NCBI RefSeq assembly: GCF_016427535.1
Contig: NZ_JAELXV010000002.1
Coordinates: 434,001 to 498,000, forward strand
Length of the DNA: 64,000 nucleotides
DNA from: Hymenobacter sp. BT559
GTDB lineage: Bacteria > Bacteroidota > Bacteroidia > Cytophagales > Hymenobacteraceae
Reading direction: 5' to 3'
Position numbers and translations under genes: made by a program. The notes below the pieces were generated by a model that saw nothing but the letters and a program-made list of their open reading frames with translations, made no database searches and was not told the origin of the DNA. Positions 45,194 through 54,075 of this stretch are shown here, piece after piece (within the stretch, counting starts at the first letter, position 1; every line of letters begins with the position of its first letter).

Positions 45194-48100
45194 TTATACT
45201 TCCTCTATCGACCGCACGCCCAGCAGAACCCAAGGCGTGGGCTGGCCCTGGCGCAGCATGCGGCGGCCGTAGAGGCGCACCCGGCGGCGCCCTAGGCCCA
45301 CAAAGTCGGCTTCGAGCACAAAGTCGTCGAAGGCATCGGCCTGCGGCGTGTAGCTGGTGAGCAGGCGCTCTAGGCGCTCGCGCAGGGCCGTTTGGTTCCA
45401 GGCACCGCCATTGAGGAGGGCCAGCGGCTGGCCTTCTAGGTCGGCCACCGCTAGTCCAAAGGCCTGGGCAAACGCTACGCTGGGGCTGTGTAGCCGCAGC
45501 TGGCCGTCGAGGGCCAGCACGGGCTCGCGCATGGCTTCCTGCATGCTATCGATAAAAATCGCTTTATCGTGCAGGTTGGCTTCGAGCTGCTTGAGGGCCG
45601 TGATTTCGGTGAAGGTGATAACGGCGCCGTTGATGTAGTTGTCGAGCGAGCGGTAGGGCAAGATGCGCATCGTAAACCACTCGCCCTGGGTGGTTTCGAT
45701 GTTCACCTCTACGCTGGTGAGGCGGGTCAGTACCTGCTGCACATCGCGTAGCAAGTGAGCATAGCGCAGGTTGGAGGCAAAGTGGGCCAGTGAGCGGCCC
45801 ACATCGGCGGGTAGCAGGTTGATGATGCGCGTAACCTGCGGCGTAAAGCGCTTCACCACCATGTCATTATCTAGGAAGATAATGGCGATTTCGGTGGCGT
45901 CGAGCAGGTTTTTCATGTCGTTGGCACTCTGGCTCAGCTCCTCGGTCTTGGCCAGGTACTGCATGTTGAGGGTCAGCAGCTCCTCGTTCAGGCTCTGCAT
46001 TTCCTCCTTGTTGGTCATGGCCTCCTCGTTGGTGCTTTGCAGCTCCTCGTTGGCGCTTTGCAGCTCTTCGTTGGTGCTTTTTAGCTCTTCGAGACTGCTC
46101 TCCATCTCCTCGATAGTGGTTTGGAGGCGGTGCTTAGTGTATTGCAGCTCCTTGTCGAGGGCGGCCACTACCGAGTCGCGGCTGTCTTCGGGGTTCAGCA
46201 CGTTGGCCTTGCCCTGGCGCACCCGGCGGGGGGTAGGCTGGTCTTCAAACACTACCAGCAGTAGGCCCATCAGGGCATCGGGCTCGTTGAGGTGCTTCAC
46301 CGTGAGGCGCAGCAGCTGCTGCCCTAGGTCGGTTTTTACGCGCACATTTTCTACTACCACGTCTTCGCGGGTTTGCACGGCGCGGTGCACGGCCCCGCTG
46401 ATCTCAAAGCTCAGCTCGCGGCGCGCCATCTCAAACACGTTGAGGCTACCCACGCCCGGCGCGGGCTCGAGGTAGCGCCCGGTGCGGCCGTTCACGTACA
46501 AGATTTCCCCCTTAGGGTTGATAACTACCGCCGGGGGCGTGTAGGCCTGGAGCAGCGTTTTCTGAACGAGCGAGGCAAACGGACCAGCGTGACGGTGCGA
46601 AGAAGCGGCGGGCGACATAAGAGCGGGCGAGTGCGCGGTAGCCGGCGACTGCCGGGCCATGCCAAAAGGAAAGTTGATGAGCCGGGGCAGCGCGGCCGGG
46701 GCCTCGGTGCGGCGCGAAATTTTCCATTTCACGTCCAGCGGTTGAAACAAATCGAGAAAACCCGTCAGGTTTTCGCTCGGCCCCAAAAACAGTAGCCCGC
46801 CGGGGTTGAGCGCGTAGTGAAACACGGGCAGCAGGTTGCGCTGCAGCTCGCTGCTGAGGTAGATGAGCAAGTTGCGGCAGCACAGCAGGTCGAGCTTGGT
46901 AAAAGGCGCGTCCTTATTGATGTTGTGCAGGGCAAACACCACGAGGTCGCGCAGCTCCTTGCGCACCTGGTAGTGGCCGTCGGTCTTAATGAAGTAGCGC
47001 TCCAGGCGCCCGGGGCTCACATCGGCCACCACGTTTTCGCGGTAGATGCCGGTGCGGGCCGCGTCGATGCCCATAGACGAAATATCGGTGGCAAAAATCT
47101 GGAGCTTGAGCCGGCGCTCAGGCCCTAGGGTCTCGATTACTTCGAGCAAGGCAATGGCCAGCGAGTAGGCCTCCTCGCCCGTGGAGCAGCCTGGGGCCCA
47201 CACCCGCACGGTGCTGCCGGGCTCCTTGTTCAGAAGCACGGCCTTGAGCTGGTGCTGCAAGCTGGCGAAGGCCTCGGCATCGCGGAAAAACTTGGTGACG
47301 CCAATCAGCAGCTCCCGAAACAGCTGCTCTACCTCGTAGGGGTTTTCCTGCAAGTAGCGCACATAGTGGGTAAACTCCTTGATTTGGTGCGAGTTCATGC
47401 GCCGCTCGATGCGCCGAAACACCGTGTTGCGCTTGTAGAAGCTGAAGTCGTGCCCCGTTTGCTGGCGAATGAGCAAGAAGATTTTTTGGAGTGCGTGCGC
47501 GGGTTGCGTGGCCGAGCTGGACACTGGCGTGCGCGCCGGGCGCGTGTCGAGGGGACGGGCCACGTAGTCGAGCAGCTGGGCGGGCATCAGCTCGGGGGCC
47601 AGCACAAAATCGACAAACTCGGTGGCGAGCGCCGCCTTGGGCAGGGAGTCGAAGGCCGCCGTTTCGGGGTCTTGCACCATCACCATGCCGAAGTTTTCCA
47701 TCACCAGCTTCAGCCCTAGGCTGCCATCGACACCTAGGCCCGAGAGCAGAATGCACACGGCCCGCTCGCCGACATCCTTGGCCAGGCTCTGCAAAAAGAA
47801 ATCGATGGGCAAGCGGCGTGCCTGGGGCTGGGTGGGCTTGAGCAGGTACAGCACCCCGTGCAGCAAGTTCAGGTCGTGGTCGGGCGGCGCTACATACACC
47901 TGGTTGGGGTACACGCGCAGGCCATCGTAGGCTTCTTGCACGGGCAGCTCCGTGAAGGTTTGGAGCAGGTGCACCAGCTCGCCCTGGTTGTCGGGCAGCT
48001 GGTGCACTACTACCACGTAGGCAATGCCCGTGCGCCGCGGCAGGTGCGCAAAGAACTTTTTGAGCGCATCGAGCGACCCCGCCGAGCCCCCTAGGGCTAC

Positions 48101-48244
48101 TACCGTAAACTTATCGGTGCTCGGGGAAGCACCGCGGCTGGTTTTGGTTGGGCGGCTTGGCTTAGGAGTAACCGAGTTGGAATCTACGGGGCCTGCGTCG
48201 TCGTCGGCAATGGAGTTGTCGGCCGAGGCCGAAGTGTCTTTCAT
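45194..48244 (-). CDS. CheB-CheR-PAS fusion protein
   Basis: 1016 aa from ATG 48244. A Ser/Thr/Pro-rich N-terminus is followed by a CheB methylesterase domain with triad S54 (GGSAGS), H81 (VVVHQLP) and D173 (GLGVDGSLG). Next is a CheR methyltransferase domain (about 240-480: FSFYKRNTVFRRIERRM, VWAPGCSTGEEAYSLAI), a PAS region, and a long coiled coil of repeated ELQS(T/A)NEEL units (about 705-790). Two further PAS domains end the protein (FTEITALKQLEANLHDKA between them). Such fusions usually carry a C-terminal kinase; here there is none. A separate kinase gene follows 91 bp downstream. A light or stress-signalling role is inferred. Confidence 0.9.
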   Translation of the reverse strand: MKDTSASADNSIADDDAGPVDSNSVTPKPSRPTKTSRGASPSTDKFTVVALGGSAGSLDALKKFFAHLPRRTGIAYVVVVHQLPDNQGELVHLLQTFTELPVQEAYDGLRVYPNQVYVAPPDHDLNLLHGVLYLLKPTQPQARRLPIDFFLQSLAKDVGERAVCILLSGLGVDGSLGLKLVMENFGMVMVQDPETAAFDSLPKAALATEFVDFVLAPELMPAQLLDYVARPLDTRPARTPVSSSATQPAHALQKIFLLIRQQTGHDFSFYKRNTVFRRIERRMNSHQIKEFTHYVRYLQENPYEVEQLFRELLIGVTKFFRDAEAFASLQHQLKAVLLNKEPGSTVRVWAPGCSTGEEAYSLAIALLEVIETLGPERRLKLQIFATDISSMGIDAARTGIYRENVVADVSPGRLERYFIKTDGHYQVRKELRDLVVFALHNINKDAPFTKLDLLCCRNLLIYLSSELQRNLLPVFHYALNPGGLLFLGPSENLTGFLDLFQPLDVKWKISRRTEAPAALPRLINFPFGMARQSPATAHSPALMSPAASSHRHAGPFASLVQKTLLQAYTPPAVVINPKGEILYVNGRTGRYLEPAPGVGSLNVFEMARRELSFEISGAVHRAVQTREDVVVENVRVKTDLGQQLLRLTVKHLNEPDALMGLLLVVFEDQPTPRRVRQGKANVLNPEDSRDSVVAALDKELQYTKHRLQTTIEEMESSLEELKSTNEELQSANEELQSTNEEAMTNKEEMQSLNEELLTLNMQYLAKTEELSQSANDMKNLLDATEIAIIFLDNDMVVKRFTPQVTRIINLLPADVGRSLAHFASNLRYAHLLRDVQQVLTRLTSVEVNIETTQGEWFTMRILPYRSLDNYINGAVITFTEITALKQLEANLHDKAIFIDSMQEAMREPVLALDGQLRLHSPSVAFAQAFGLAVADLEGQPLALLNGGAWNQTALRERLERLLTSYTPQADAFDDFVLEADFVGLGRRRVRLYGRRMLRQGQPTPWVLLGVRSIEEV

Positions 48245-48408
48245 GTAGCGAATAAAGGGCAGCGCCCGGTAGCGGCATGCTGGCTGGCTGTGTACCAAGC
48301 AACCGCCGGCCACAAATTTTTGGTATAATGAAGGTACTGTATTTAGTGCTATTTATAAGTGTTTTCCGTACACTTGTAGGTTGTATAACTTGTTTTTTGG
48401 GCTGCTTC

Positions 48409-49434
48409 GTGGCTATTCCTTCACATCTTATTGTTATTGGCACGTCTGCGGGCGGTATGCCAGCGCTTACTGCACTTGTCGCGCAGTTGCCGGGTACGCT
48501 CACAGCTGCTGTGCTGGTGGTGCAGCACCTCAGCCCCGACTCTACAGGCGTGCCCCTAGTGGCCCGGCTGAATGAGTATACTAGCCTTCAGTGCCAGCTA
48601 GCTACCAACCAGGCCCCGCTCGAAGCGGGCCACCTCTACCTGGCCCCGCCCGACCGCCACCTGCTGGTGAAAGACAACCACCTGCTCGTGACTAAGGGCC
48701 CACGCGAAAACAGCTACCGCCCCGCCGCCGATGCCCTGTTTCGCTCGGCAGCCGTGGCCTACGGGGCCAATGTGGTGGGCGTGGTGCTCACGGGCATGCT
48801 GCACGACGGCACGGCCGGCCTCGAATTTGTGAAGCGCTGCGGGGGCTTGGCGGTGGTGCAGGACCCCGCCGACGCCGAATTTGCGAGCATGCCCGAAAGT
48901 GCCCTACGCGCCGTGGCTATCGACTACGTAGCGCCCCTTGCCCAAATGGGCCAGCTGCTGGTGCAGCTAGTAGACCCCGCCCGTGCGGAGCCCCCCGAGA
49001 AGATACATATTCCGGCTGATTTACAACTAGAAGCGGCTATTGCCGAGCGTGTGGTGGGAACAGTAGAACAAGTTGGTCAGCTCGGGCACCAGGTGCCCAT
49101 GACTTGCCCCGACTGCGGCGGCAACCTGTGGGAAGTTGACCACGGCAAGGTGCTGCGCTATCGCTGCCACACAGGGCACGCCTTCACGGCCGAAGCCCTA
49201 GCCGAAAGTAACCAGCACGAGCTAGAAGAAACCCTGTGGGTAGCCCTACGCATGATGGAGGAGCGCAAAAACCTCCTGATGAGTATGAACAAGCACGACA
49301 ACAGCACTTGGAGCCGCCAGCAGGACGAGCGTCTAGTCGACCTAAAGCGCCACGTGAACCGCATGCGCGAGTTCTTGCTCAACGGCAGCGAAGGCCCGCA
49401 GCCAGCTGATACCTCCCAAACTGAGCCTAAGTAG
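48409..49434 (+). CDS. Stand-alone CheB methylesterase with zinc-ribbon-like C-terminus
   Basis: 341 aa from GTG 48409. CheB triad: S13 (GTSAGG), H40 (VVQHLS) and D133 (TGMLHDGTAG). No receiver domain. After about residue 195 comes a C-terminal extension with CPDC (C233, C236) and CHTGH (C253, H257), a possible zinc site, then an acidic helix and a long tail. ATG 48328 would add 27 mostly hydrophobic residues from an A+T-rich stretch that looks like leader or promoter. It is divergent from the CheB-CheR-PAS gene with about 160 bp between. Confidence 0.85.
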   Translation: MAIPSHLIVIGTSAGGMPALTALVAQLPGTLTAAVLVVQHLSPDSTGVPLVARLNEYTSLQCQLATNQAPLEAGHLYLAPPDRHLLVKDNHLLVTKGPRENSYRPAADALFRSAAVAYGANVVGVVLTGMLHDGTAGLEFVKRCGGLAVVQDPADAEFASMPESALRAVAIDYVAPLAQMGQLLVQLVDPARAEPPEKIHIPADLQLEAAIAERVVGTVEQVGQLGHQVPMTCPDCGGNLWEVDHGKVLRYRCHTGHAFTAEALAESNQHELEETLWVALRMMEERKNLLMSMNKHDNSTWSRQQDERLVDLKRHVNRMREFLLNGSEGPQPADTSQTEPK

Positions 49435-49757
49435 CCCCCGCACCCAAAGGAAGCAGAAATATAATGCTAGGCTCATCTAAGGAAAATACTGTTGAATACT
49501 GCAGTAATGATAAGTATCGCTAGGAGCCGAGCTTATGCACACAGTTAGGTAAAAAAGGTCCTAGGTAGTCGGCGCGCAGTATAGGCTCGGTACAATGTAC
49601 CTAATGGCCAAAGCTGCTTATTACGGGTAGATTTCTAGTAGTTTACCAGTTAAACAAGAAGTCATGCCTGTGGCGAGTACCTAGGGATAAAAAGAGCTTC
49701 AGAAATGATGGTTGCGTTGGCAAGTGAGTAAAAATCAGTAGTTGCCGCAGGTGTGAA
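49435..49757. other. Intergenic region (about 320 bp), lower GC
   Basis: It is noticeably richer in A+T than the flanking genes and holds two CCTAGG sites (49560, 49680) and a short palindrome GGTACAATGTACC (49589-49601). No gene, terminator or consensus promoter was recognised. Confidence 0.4.
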
Positions 49758-50150
49758 ATGGCGACTTACAGGATAAATTTGTCTAGGTTTTATCCTCTTG
49801 CCGAAGCAGCTATGCGCGCCTATGTAGAAGCTCGACCCCACAGCTACCTCCTCACCCTGCACGCTACCGAGGCAAGGGCTTACCCGCTGGCCACTGCATT
49901 GCGCCAGGTGCTGCGCCACGCCCGGGGCAGCGTGTGGGTAGATTGCCGCCACGTATCGGCGCTATCGGCCGAGGCCCTGCTGCTGCTGCGCCGGTGTGCC
50001 AGCCGGCTCTGGCAGCACGGTGGGCACCTCATTGTGTGCCACCTGCCCGAGGATACGCGCGCCGGGCTCGCGCCCGATGCCAGCCAGCCGCTGGCCGCAT
50101 CGGTGCTTGATGCTGAGCAGTATGGCCTCTGCTTGCCCACTGGGCACTAG
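49758..50150 (+). CDS. Small STAS-like domain protein
   Basis: 130 aa. The middle (VWVDCRHVSALSAEALLLLRRCASRLWQHGGHLIVCHLPEDTRAGL) has the STAS fold pattern: a strand with a conserved Asp, a helix, a strand and a helix, as in anti-anti-sigma factors and sulfate-transporter tails. The exact phosphorylated Ser or Thr position is not clear. It stands alone, with no sigma or anti-sigma gene next to it. It lies between CheB and the OmpR-type system, so a signalling role is plausible but unproven. Confidence 0.65.
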   Translation: MATYRINLSRFYPLAEAAMRAYVEARPHSYLLTLHATEARAYPLATALRQVLRHARGSVWVDCRHVSALSAEALLLLRRCASRLWQHGGHLIVCHLPEDTRAGLAPDASQPLAASVLDAEQYGLCLPTGH

Positions 50151-50428
50151 CCTAGGTTGGGCCCACCGCTGCCAGGATGGCTTTGGTCGGCGACCAGCTA
50201 TTTATAAGAGGGTATGTGCTGGCGGGCAGTAGTCGCTGCCGTGGCCGAGTTCTTCGTAATCACGCTTGCCAGCTGATTTAGCCCCTGGCTAATGTTGTGT
50301 CAGCGAGCAGCTGCGCCTTCTTAATTAGCTCTCTTCAATGAGCTGTAGTCTTGCCTTCTCTAGTGCTGACGGGCTACTGTATGCTATGGGCAGCAGCGCT
50401 CGCTAAGCAGCCATAGAGGCAACAGCAA

Positions 50429-50446
50429 GTCTAATGTGCTTCTAAT
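50429..50446 (+). promoter_or_regulatory. Two-copy TTCTAAT operator of the OmpR-type regulator
   Basis: GTCTAAT (50429-50435) and TTCTAAT (50440-50446) are spaced 11 bp start to start. Exactly 21 bp separate the last copy from the -7 element TACCTTTG (50468-50475), so the copies overlap the -33 region. The same arrangement occurs at 53979-54018. Confidence 0.65.
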
Positions 50447-50467
50447 GTAGCCCTTTACTGCTGGCCG

Positions 50468-50475
50468 TACCTTTG
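50468..50475 (+). promoter_or_regulatory. Candidate -7 element of the two-component operon
   Basis: TACCTTTG matches TAnnTTTG and lies 150 bp before the regulator ATG. Confidence 0.55.
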
Positions 50476-50624
50476 TGGCAGCCAAAAGAACCAGCGGTTG
50501 CTGGTCTCCGTCTGGTTCGTTGCTAGCCTGCCGCTGCGTTGTAGGGCGGGGCATTGCTACCAATGTCAGGTAGGAGTAATGCCTGTAGGGCATGCCGCTG
50601 GGGCCCCACTAATTTGAGATACTT

Positions 50625-51311
50625 ATGAGAGTTTTGGTGGTAGAAGATGAGTTGAAGGTGATAGCCGTGCTCAAACAAGGTTTTGAGGAGGAAGGCTTTA
50701 CAGTAGACGTAGCCTTCGACGGCAAAACCGGCCACCTCATGGCCCTAGGTACGCAGTACGATATCATTCTGCTCGATATCGGCTTGCCGCATCTTAATGG
50801 CTACGAGCTGTGCCAGCTCATCAGGCGGCGCGATGCGCAGGTGCCCATCCTGATGCTCACGGCCTTAGGTACCACTGACAACAAGGTGGAGGCTCTAACG
50901 CTGGGCGCCGACGACTACCTGGTTAAGCCCTTTGAGTTTCGCGAGTTGCTGGCTCGGGTGCGGGCGCTCACGCGCCGTGCCCGGCCCGATTTTGGCCCCG
51001 TGGTGCTGCAAGCCGCTGACCTGGAGTTGAACCCCACCACCAAGCAGGTGACCTGCGGCGGCCAGCTCGTGACGCTCACCGCCCGCGAGTTTGCGCTGCT
51101 TGAAGTGCTGCTGCGCCACAAAAACGAAGTACTGTCGCGCGCCGACCTGATTGAGAAAGTTTGGACGCTGAACTTCGACACTGGCACTAACGTGGTGGAT
51201 GTGTATATCAACTACTTGCGCAATAAGATAGAAAAGCCCTTTGGCCGCCGCCTTATTCAGACGATGGTGGGCATGGGCTACGTGCTGCGCGACGAGCCCA
51301 CGGCGCTATGA
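50625..51311 (+). CDS. OmpR/PhoB-type response regulator
   Basis: 228 aa. The receiver domain has acidic pocket E7/D8 and phosphoacceptor D51 (LLDIGLP), with YLVKPFEF for the conserved Lys. A winged-helix output domain follows (about 130-225: LTAREFALLEVLLRHKNEVLSR, TNVVDVYINYLRNKI). It is the CzcR/CusR-like arrangement. Its own promoter carries the same 11-bp repeat operator as the efflux operon, so it probably autoregulates. The stop overlaps the kinase ATG by 4 nt. Confidence 0.94.
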   Translation: MRVLVVEDELKVIAVLKQGFEEEGFTVDVAFDGKTGHLMALGTQYDIILLDIGLPHLNGYELCQLIRRRDAQVPILMLTALGTTDNKVEALTLGADDYLVKPFEFRELLARVRALTRRARPDFGPVVLQAADLELNPTTKQVTCGGQLVTLTAREFALLEVLLRHKNEVLSRADLIEKVWTLNFDTGTNVVDVYINYLRNKIEKPFGRRLIQTMVGMGYVLRDEPTAL

Positions 51312-52675
51312 CCATCCGCACGCGCCTGGCGTGGCAGTTTACGCTGCTGATGGGGCTGCTGCTAACGGCGGGCCTAGGCACGGTTTACTACCTGTCGTGG
51401 CACAACACGCGGCAGCAGTACGAGCAGCGCTTGCGCGAGCGCGCCCACACGGCCGCCGCGCTTTTTTTGGAAGCCGACGAGCAAAGCCCTGCCTCCACCA
51501 ACCGCACCCGGCAACGCTTCCTGCGCACCCTGCACGGCGAGGTCATCGGCATTTTTGACGCGGCCGGCCGCCTGCGCTTCAATACGCAGGCCGACAGTGC
51601 CTTTACCCCAGCGCTGCTAGCCCGCGTGCGCCGTGAGGGCGCGGTGCAGCGGCGGCGCGGCGCCCGGCAAGTGGTCGGTATCTATTACCAGGATAACCAG
51701 GGAGATTTCTGTATCTTGGTGGCGGCCGAAGACTACGGCGGTCAGGCGCGGCTGGCTTATCTGCGCCTTGTGTCGGCGGGCGTGCTGCTGGCGAGCGTGG
51801 TGGTAAGCTTCGTGCTGGGCCGCTGGTTTGCGCGCAATGCGCTGGCGCCCATCAGCCAGCTAGTGCACCAGGCGCAGCGCGTGAGTGCCGCCGACTTGCG
51901 CCTGCCTCTGCCCGCGGGCGAACCCAACGACGAGGTAGGCGAGCTTTCGGCCACGCTGAATCTCATGCTTAAGCGGTTGAAGGAGTCGTTTGAGCGGCAG
52001 AAGAGTTTTGTCAGCAACGCCTCGCACGAGCTTCGCACGCCCCTTACCAGCATCATGGCTACGCTGGAAGTTGCGCTCAACCGGCCGCGAACGCCCGAGG
52101 CCTATGTTGAAACCCTGCAATCGACCCTGCAAGACGCCCACCGCCTCAAGGAAATTATCAACCGACTGCTGCAACTCGCGCAGCTCGACTCGCACGAAGC
52201 GGGCCTGCAACCGGGTAGCACCATGCGCCTCGACGAGGTGCTCTATGAGACGTGCGAAGAAGTAGCCGCGCACTACGACCCTAGCCGCATCCAGGTGCTA
52301 CTGCGCCACTTGCCCGCCGATGCCGAGCAGCTCGATGTGCCCGGCGACCGCCACCTATTTCGGCTGGCCCTCGGCAACCTGATTGGCAACGCTTGTAAGT
52401 TCTCGACCGCGCCCGTCACCTGCACGCTCGACTGCACCGACCAGCAGGCCGTTGTCAGCATCACCGACCAGGGCATTGGCATTGCACCAAACGAGCTAGC
52501 CCAGGTGCGCCAGACGTTTTTTCGGGCCTCTAATGCTCAGGGCATCCGGGGCTACGGTGTGGGGCTGGCCCTGGCTAACCAGATTCTGGAGCTGCACGGG
52601 GCCACGCTCGAAATCGACTCGGTGCTGCATCAGGGCACAACCATGCGGGTGCGGATGCCGCTGCGCCGGGTGTAG
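51308..52675 (+). CDS. Membrane sensor histidine kinase
   Basis: 455 aa. Two membrane helices (about 7-30 and 154-180) flank a periplasmic sensor domain of about 125 residues. A HAMP linker (about 180-232) leads to the HisKA domain with H240 in NASHELRTPL, and the ATPase domain has N-box NLIGNACKF and DQGIGI. Cognate to the preceding regulator by ATGA overlap. The signal is not visible; the location near a Czc-type efflux operon suggests a metal ion. Confidence 0.93.
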   Translation: MTIRTRLAWQFTLLMGLLLTAGLGTVYYLSWHNTRQQYEQRLRERAHTAAALFLEADEQSPASTNRTRQRFLRTLHGEVIGIFDAAGRLRFNTQADSAFTPALLARVRREGAVQRRRGARQVVGIYYQDNQGDFCILVAAEDYGGQARLAYLRLVSAGVLLASVVVSFVLGRWFARNALAPISQLVHQAQRVSAADLRLPLPAGEPNDEVGELSATLNLMLKRLKESFERQKSFVSNASHELRTPLTSIMATLEVALNRPRTPEAYVETLQSTLQDAHRLKEIINRLLQLAQLDSHEAGLQPGSTMRLDEVLYETCEEVAAHYDPSRIQVLLRHLPADAEQLDVPGDRHLFRLALGNLIGNACKFSTAPVTCTLDCTDQQAVVSITDQGIGIAPNELAQVRQTFFRASNAQGIRGYGVGLALANQILELHGATLEIDSVLHQGTTMRVRMPLRRV

Positions 52676-52845
52676 CGCCTGCGTAGCCTATTAGCTGGGG
52701 CTGCCTATTTATTGAAATACGTAGGTGATTTTGCTGAGCCAGTAGCTTTTAGCCTGGTTGGCTAAAGCGTCTTTGCGCATCGGCGCCCTTACTGCCTGCT
52801 GGCGGCCTCTGGCTAGGCCTGCCTCCATTACTTCTGTCTCTTCCT

Positions 52846-53961
52846 ATGTCTGAAATCCCAACTGAAAGCCGTTACGCGGCCTTGTCTAAGGCTATTTTGC
52901 TGGCGGCTGGCCTCGTCGTGCTGCTGTGGCTGTGCTACCAAGTCAGTGGCGTACTGCTGCTGTTTCTGTTCACCATCATCTTCGCCCTCATTCTCAACGC
53001 GCCCACTACTTGGCTAGCCGACCGCAACGTGCCGCGCCCGCTAGCGGCGCTGCTGGTGTTTGGCGCGGTGCTAGGGCTGCTGGGGCTCCTGGGCTGGCTA
53101 GCCGTGCCCCGCATCACGGAGCAGCTCTCGGAGCTGGCCAGCAATCTGCCTACGTACGCCCAGAACCTGTCCAAGCAGCTTTCGGCCCTCTTCGAAAAAT
53201 ATCCGCAGCTGCAAAAGCACCTGAGTTTCGATGAAGAAAGCTTGACTAAGGAACTGCCTTCGCTGCCCGTGTTGCTTCAGCGGGTGGGGCAGTATTCGTT
53301 GTCGGCGCTGGGCTTGGTTTTTCTGCTCATTGTGCTGCTAAGCATGGTGCTGTACATGGTTATCGAGCCGCGGCCCCTGCTCAAGCTCTACTTATCGCTG
53401 TTTCCAGCCAGCCGGCGCGAGCCGGCGGCCCGCGCTCTAGGTAAGTCGTCCAAGATGGTAATTGGCTGGATGTGGTCGAATGTGGTGGTGGGCAGCCTGG
53501 AGGCTGTGCTTACGGCAATGTTTTTGAACATCATGGATATACCCGGCGTGTGGGTGTGGGCCGCGCTGGCATTCTTCTCCGAGCTGGTGCCCAAAATCGG
53601 GCCTTACCTCATGGCCGCCCCGCCCGTACTCGTAGCCCTGGCCATCGACCCGACTACCGCGTTGTGGGTGGCGCTGTTTTACCTCGTCATGAATGAGCTA
53701 ATGGGCGACCTAGTGATGCCACGCGTGCGCTCCTCTACCATGAACCTGCATCCGGTTTCTTCGCTGTTTTTGATGCTAATAATGGGGTCGGCCTTTGGCC
53801 TGCCGGGGGCGCTGATTGCGACGCCACTCACCGCCTTCATCAAGGCTTTCTACGAAGAGTTTTACCTGGCTCGCCATCCCTTCGATGAGCAGTTGGACAA
53901 GCAGGTGGAGCTAATAATGTACCGGCGGGTAGATACGAAAAACTCCACGCTGGAGCAGTAA
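52846..53961 (+). CDS. AI-2E family transporter (PerM-like permease)
   Basis: 371 aa, about seven to eight membrane helices with a soluble insert at about residues 85-150. The C-terminal half has the conserved GALIATPLTAF block near residues 323-333 and PKIGPYL (about 248-254). Families of this kind include AI-2 exporters and Na/H antiporters, so the substrate is open. It lies between the kinase gene and the efflux operon, on the same strand, about 170 bp downstream of the kinase. Confidence 0.88.
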   Translation: MSEIPTESRYAALSKAILLAAGLVVLLWLCYQVSGVLLLFLFTIIFALILNAPTTWLADRNVPRPLAALLVFGAVLGLLGLLGWLAVPRITEQLSELASNLPTYAQNLSKQLSALFEKYPQLQKHLSFDEESLTKELPSLPVLLQRVGQYSLSALGLVFLLIVLLSMVLYMVIEPRPLLKLYLSLFPASRREPAARALGKSSKMVIGWMWSNVVVGSLEAVLTAMFLNIMDIPGVWVWAALAFFSELVPKIGPYLMAAPPVLVALAIDPTTALWVALFYLVMNELMGDLVMPRVRSSTMNLHPVSSLFLMLIMGSAFGLPGALIATPLTAFIKAFYEEFYLARHPFDEQLDKQVELIMYRRVDTKNSTLEQ

Positions 53962-53978
53962 CAGCGGGGAGGGCGGTA

Positions 53979-54018
53979 TTCTAATCTCCTTCTAATACTC
54001 TTCTAATGAGCCTGTAAT
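53979..54018 (+). promoter_or_regulatory. Four-copy 11-bp-period TTCTAAT operator of the efflux operon
   Basis: Three exact copies of TTCTAAT start at 53979, 53990 and 54001, and a fourth degenerate copy (CTGTAAT) starts at 54012, all 11 bp apart. The last copy ends exactly 21 bp before a -7-like GACCTTTG (54040-54047), the same geometry as at 50429-50475. This is the style of a PhoB/OmpR box read from one DNA face. Confidence 0.7.
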
Positions 54019-54039
54019 TTCTCGCTTGGCAGGCTTTCG

Positions 54040-54047
54040 GACCTTTG
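54040..54047 (+). promoter_or_regulatory. Candidate -7 element of the efflux operon
   Basis: GACCTTTG differs from TAnnTTTG at the first base, as expected of an activator-dependent promoter. It lies 28 bp before the ATG. Confidence 0.5.
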
Positions 54048-54075
54048 CATAGCTCTTCGGAGCACCCCCTAGGCT

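Larger units (their letters stand above)
50151..50624. other. Intergenic region (about 470 bp) with operator and promoter
   Basis: No gene is recognised. It holds the two-copy TTCTAAT-type operator at 50429-50446 and the -7 element TACCTTTG at 50468-50475. The predicted leader of the regulator message would be about 140-150 nt. Confidence 0.5.

Noticed and set aside
49589..49601. GGTACAATGTACC palindrome as an operator
   Set aside because: A single short palindrome in a gap with no promoter nearby; chance cannot be excluded.
53979..54018. CRISPR or simple tandem repeat reading of the TTCTAAT copies
   Set aside because: The units are 7 bp with 4-bp gaps and sit at fixed distance from a promoter. 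That is an operator layout, far too short for CRISPR repeats.
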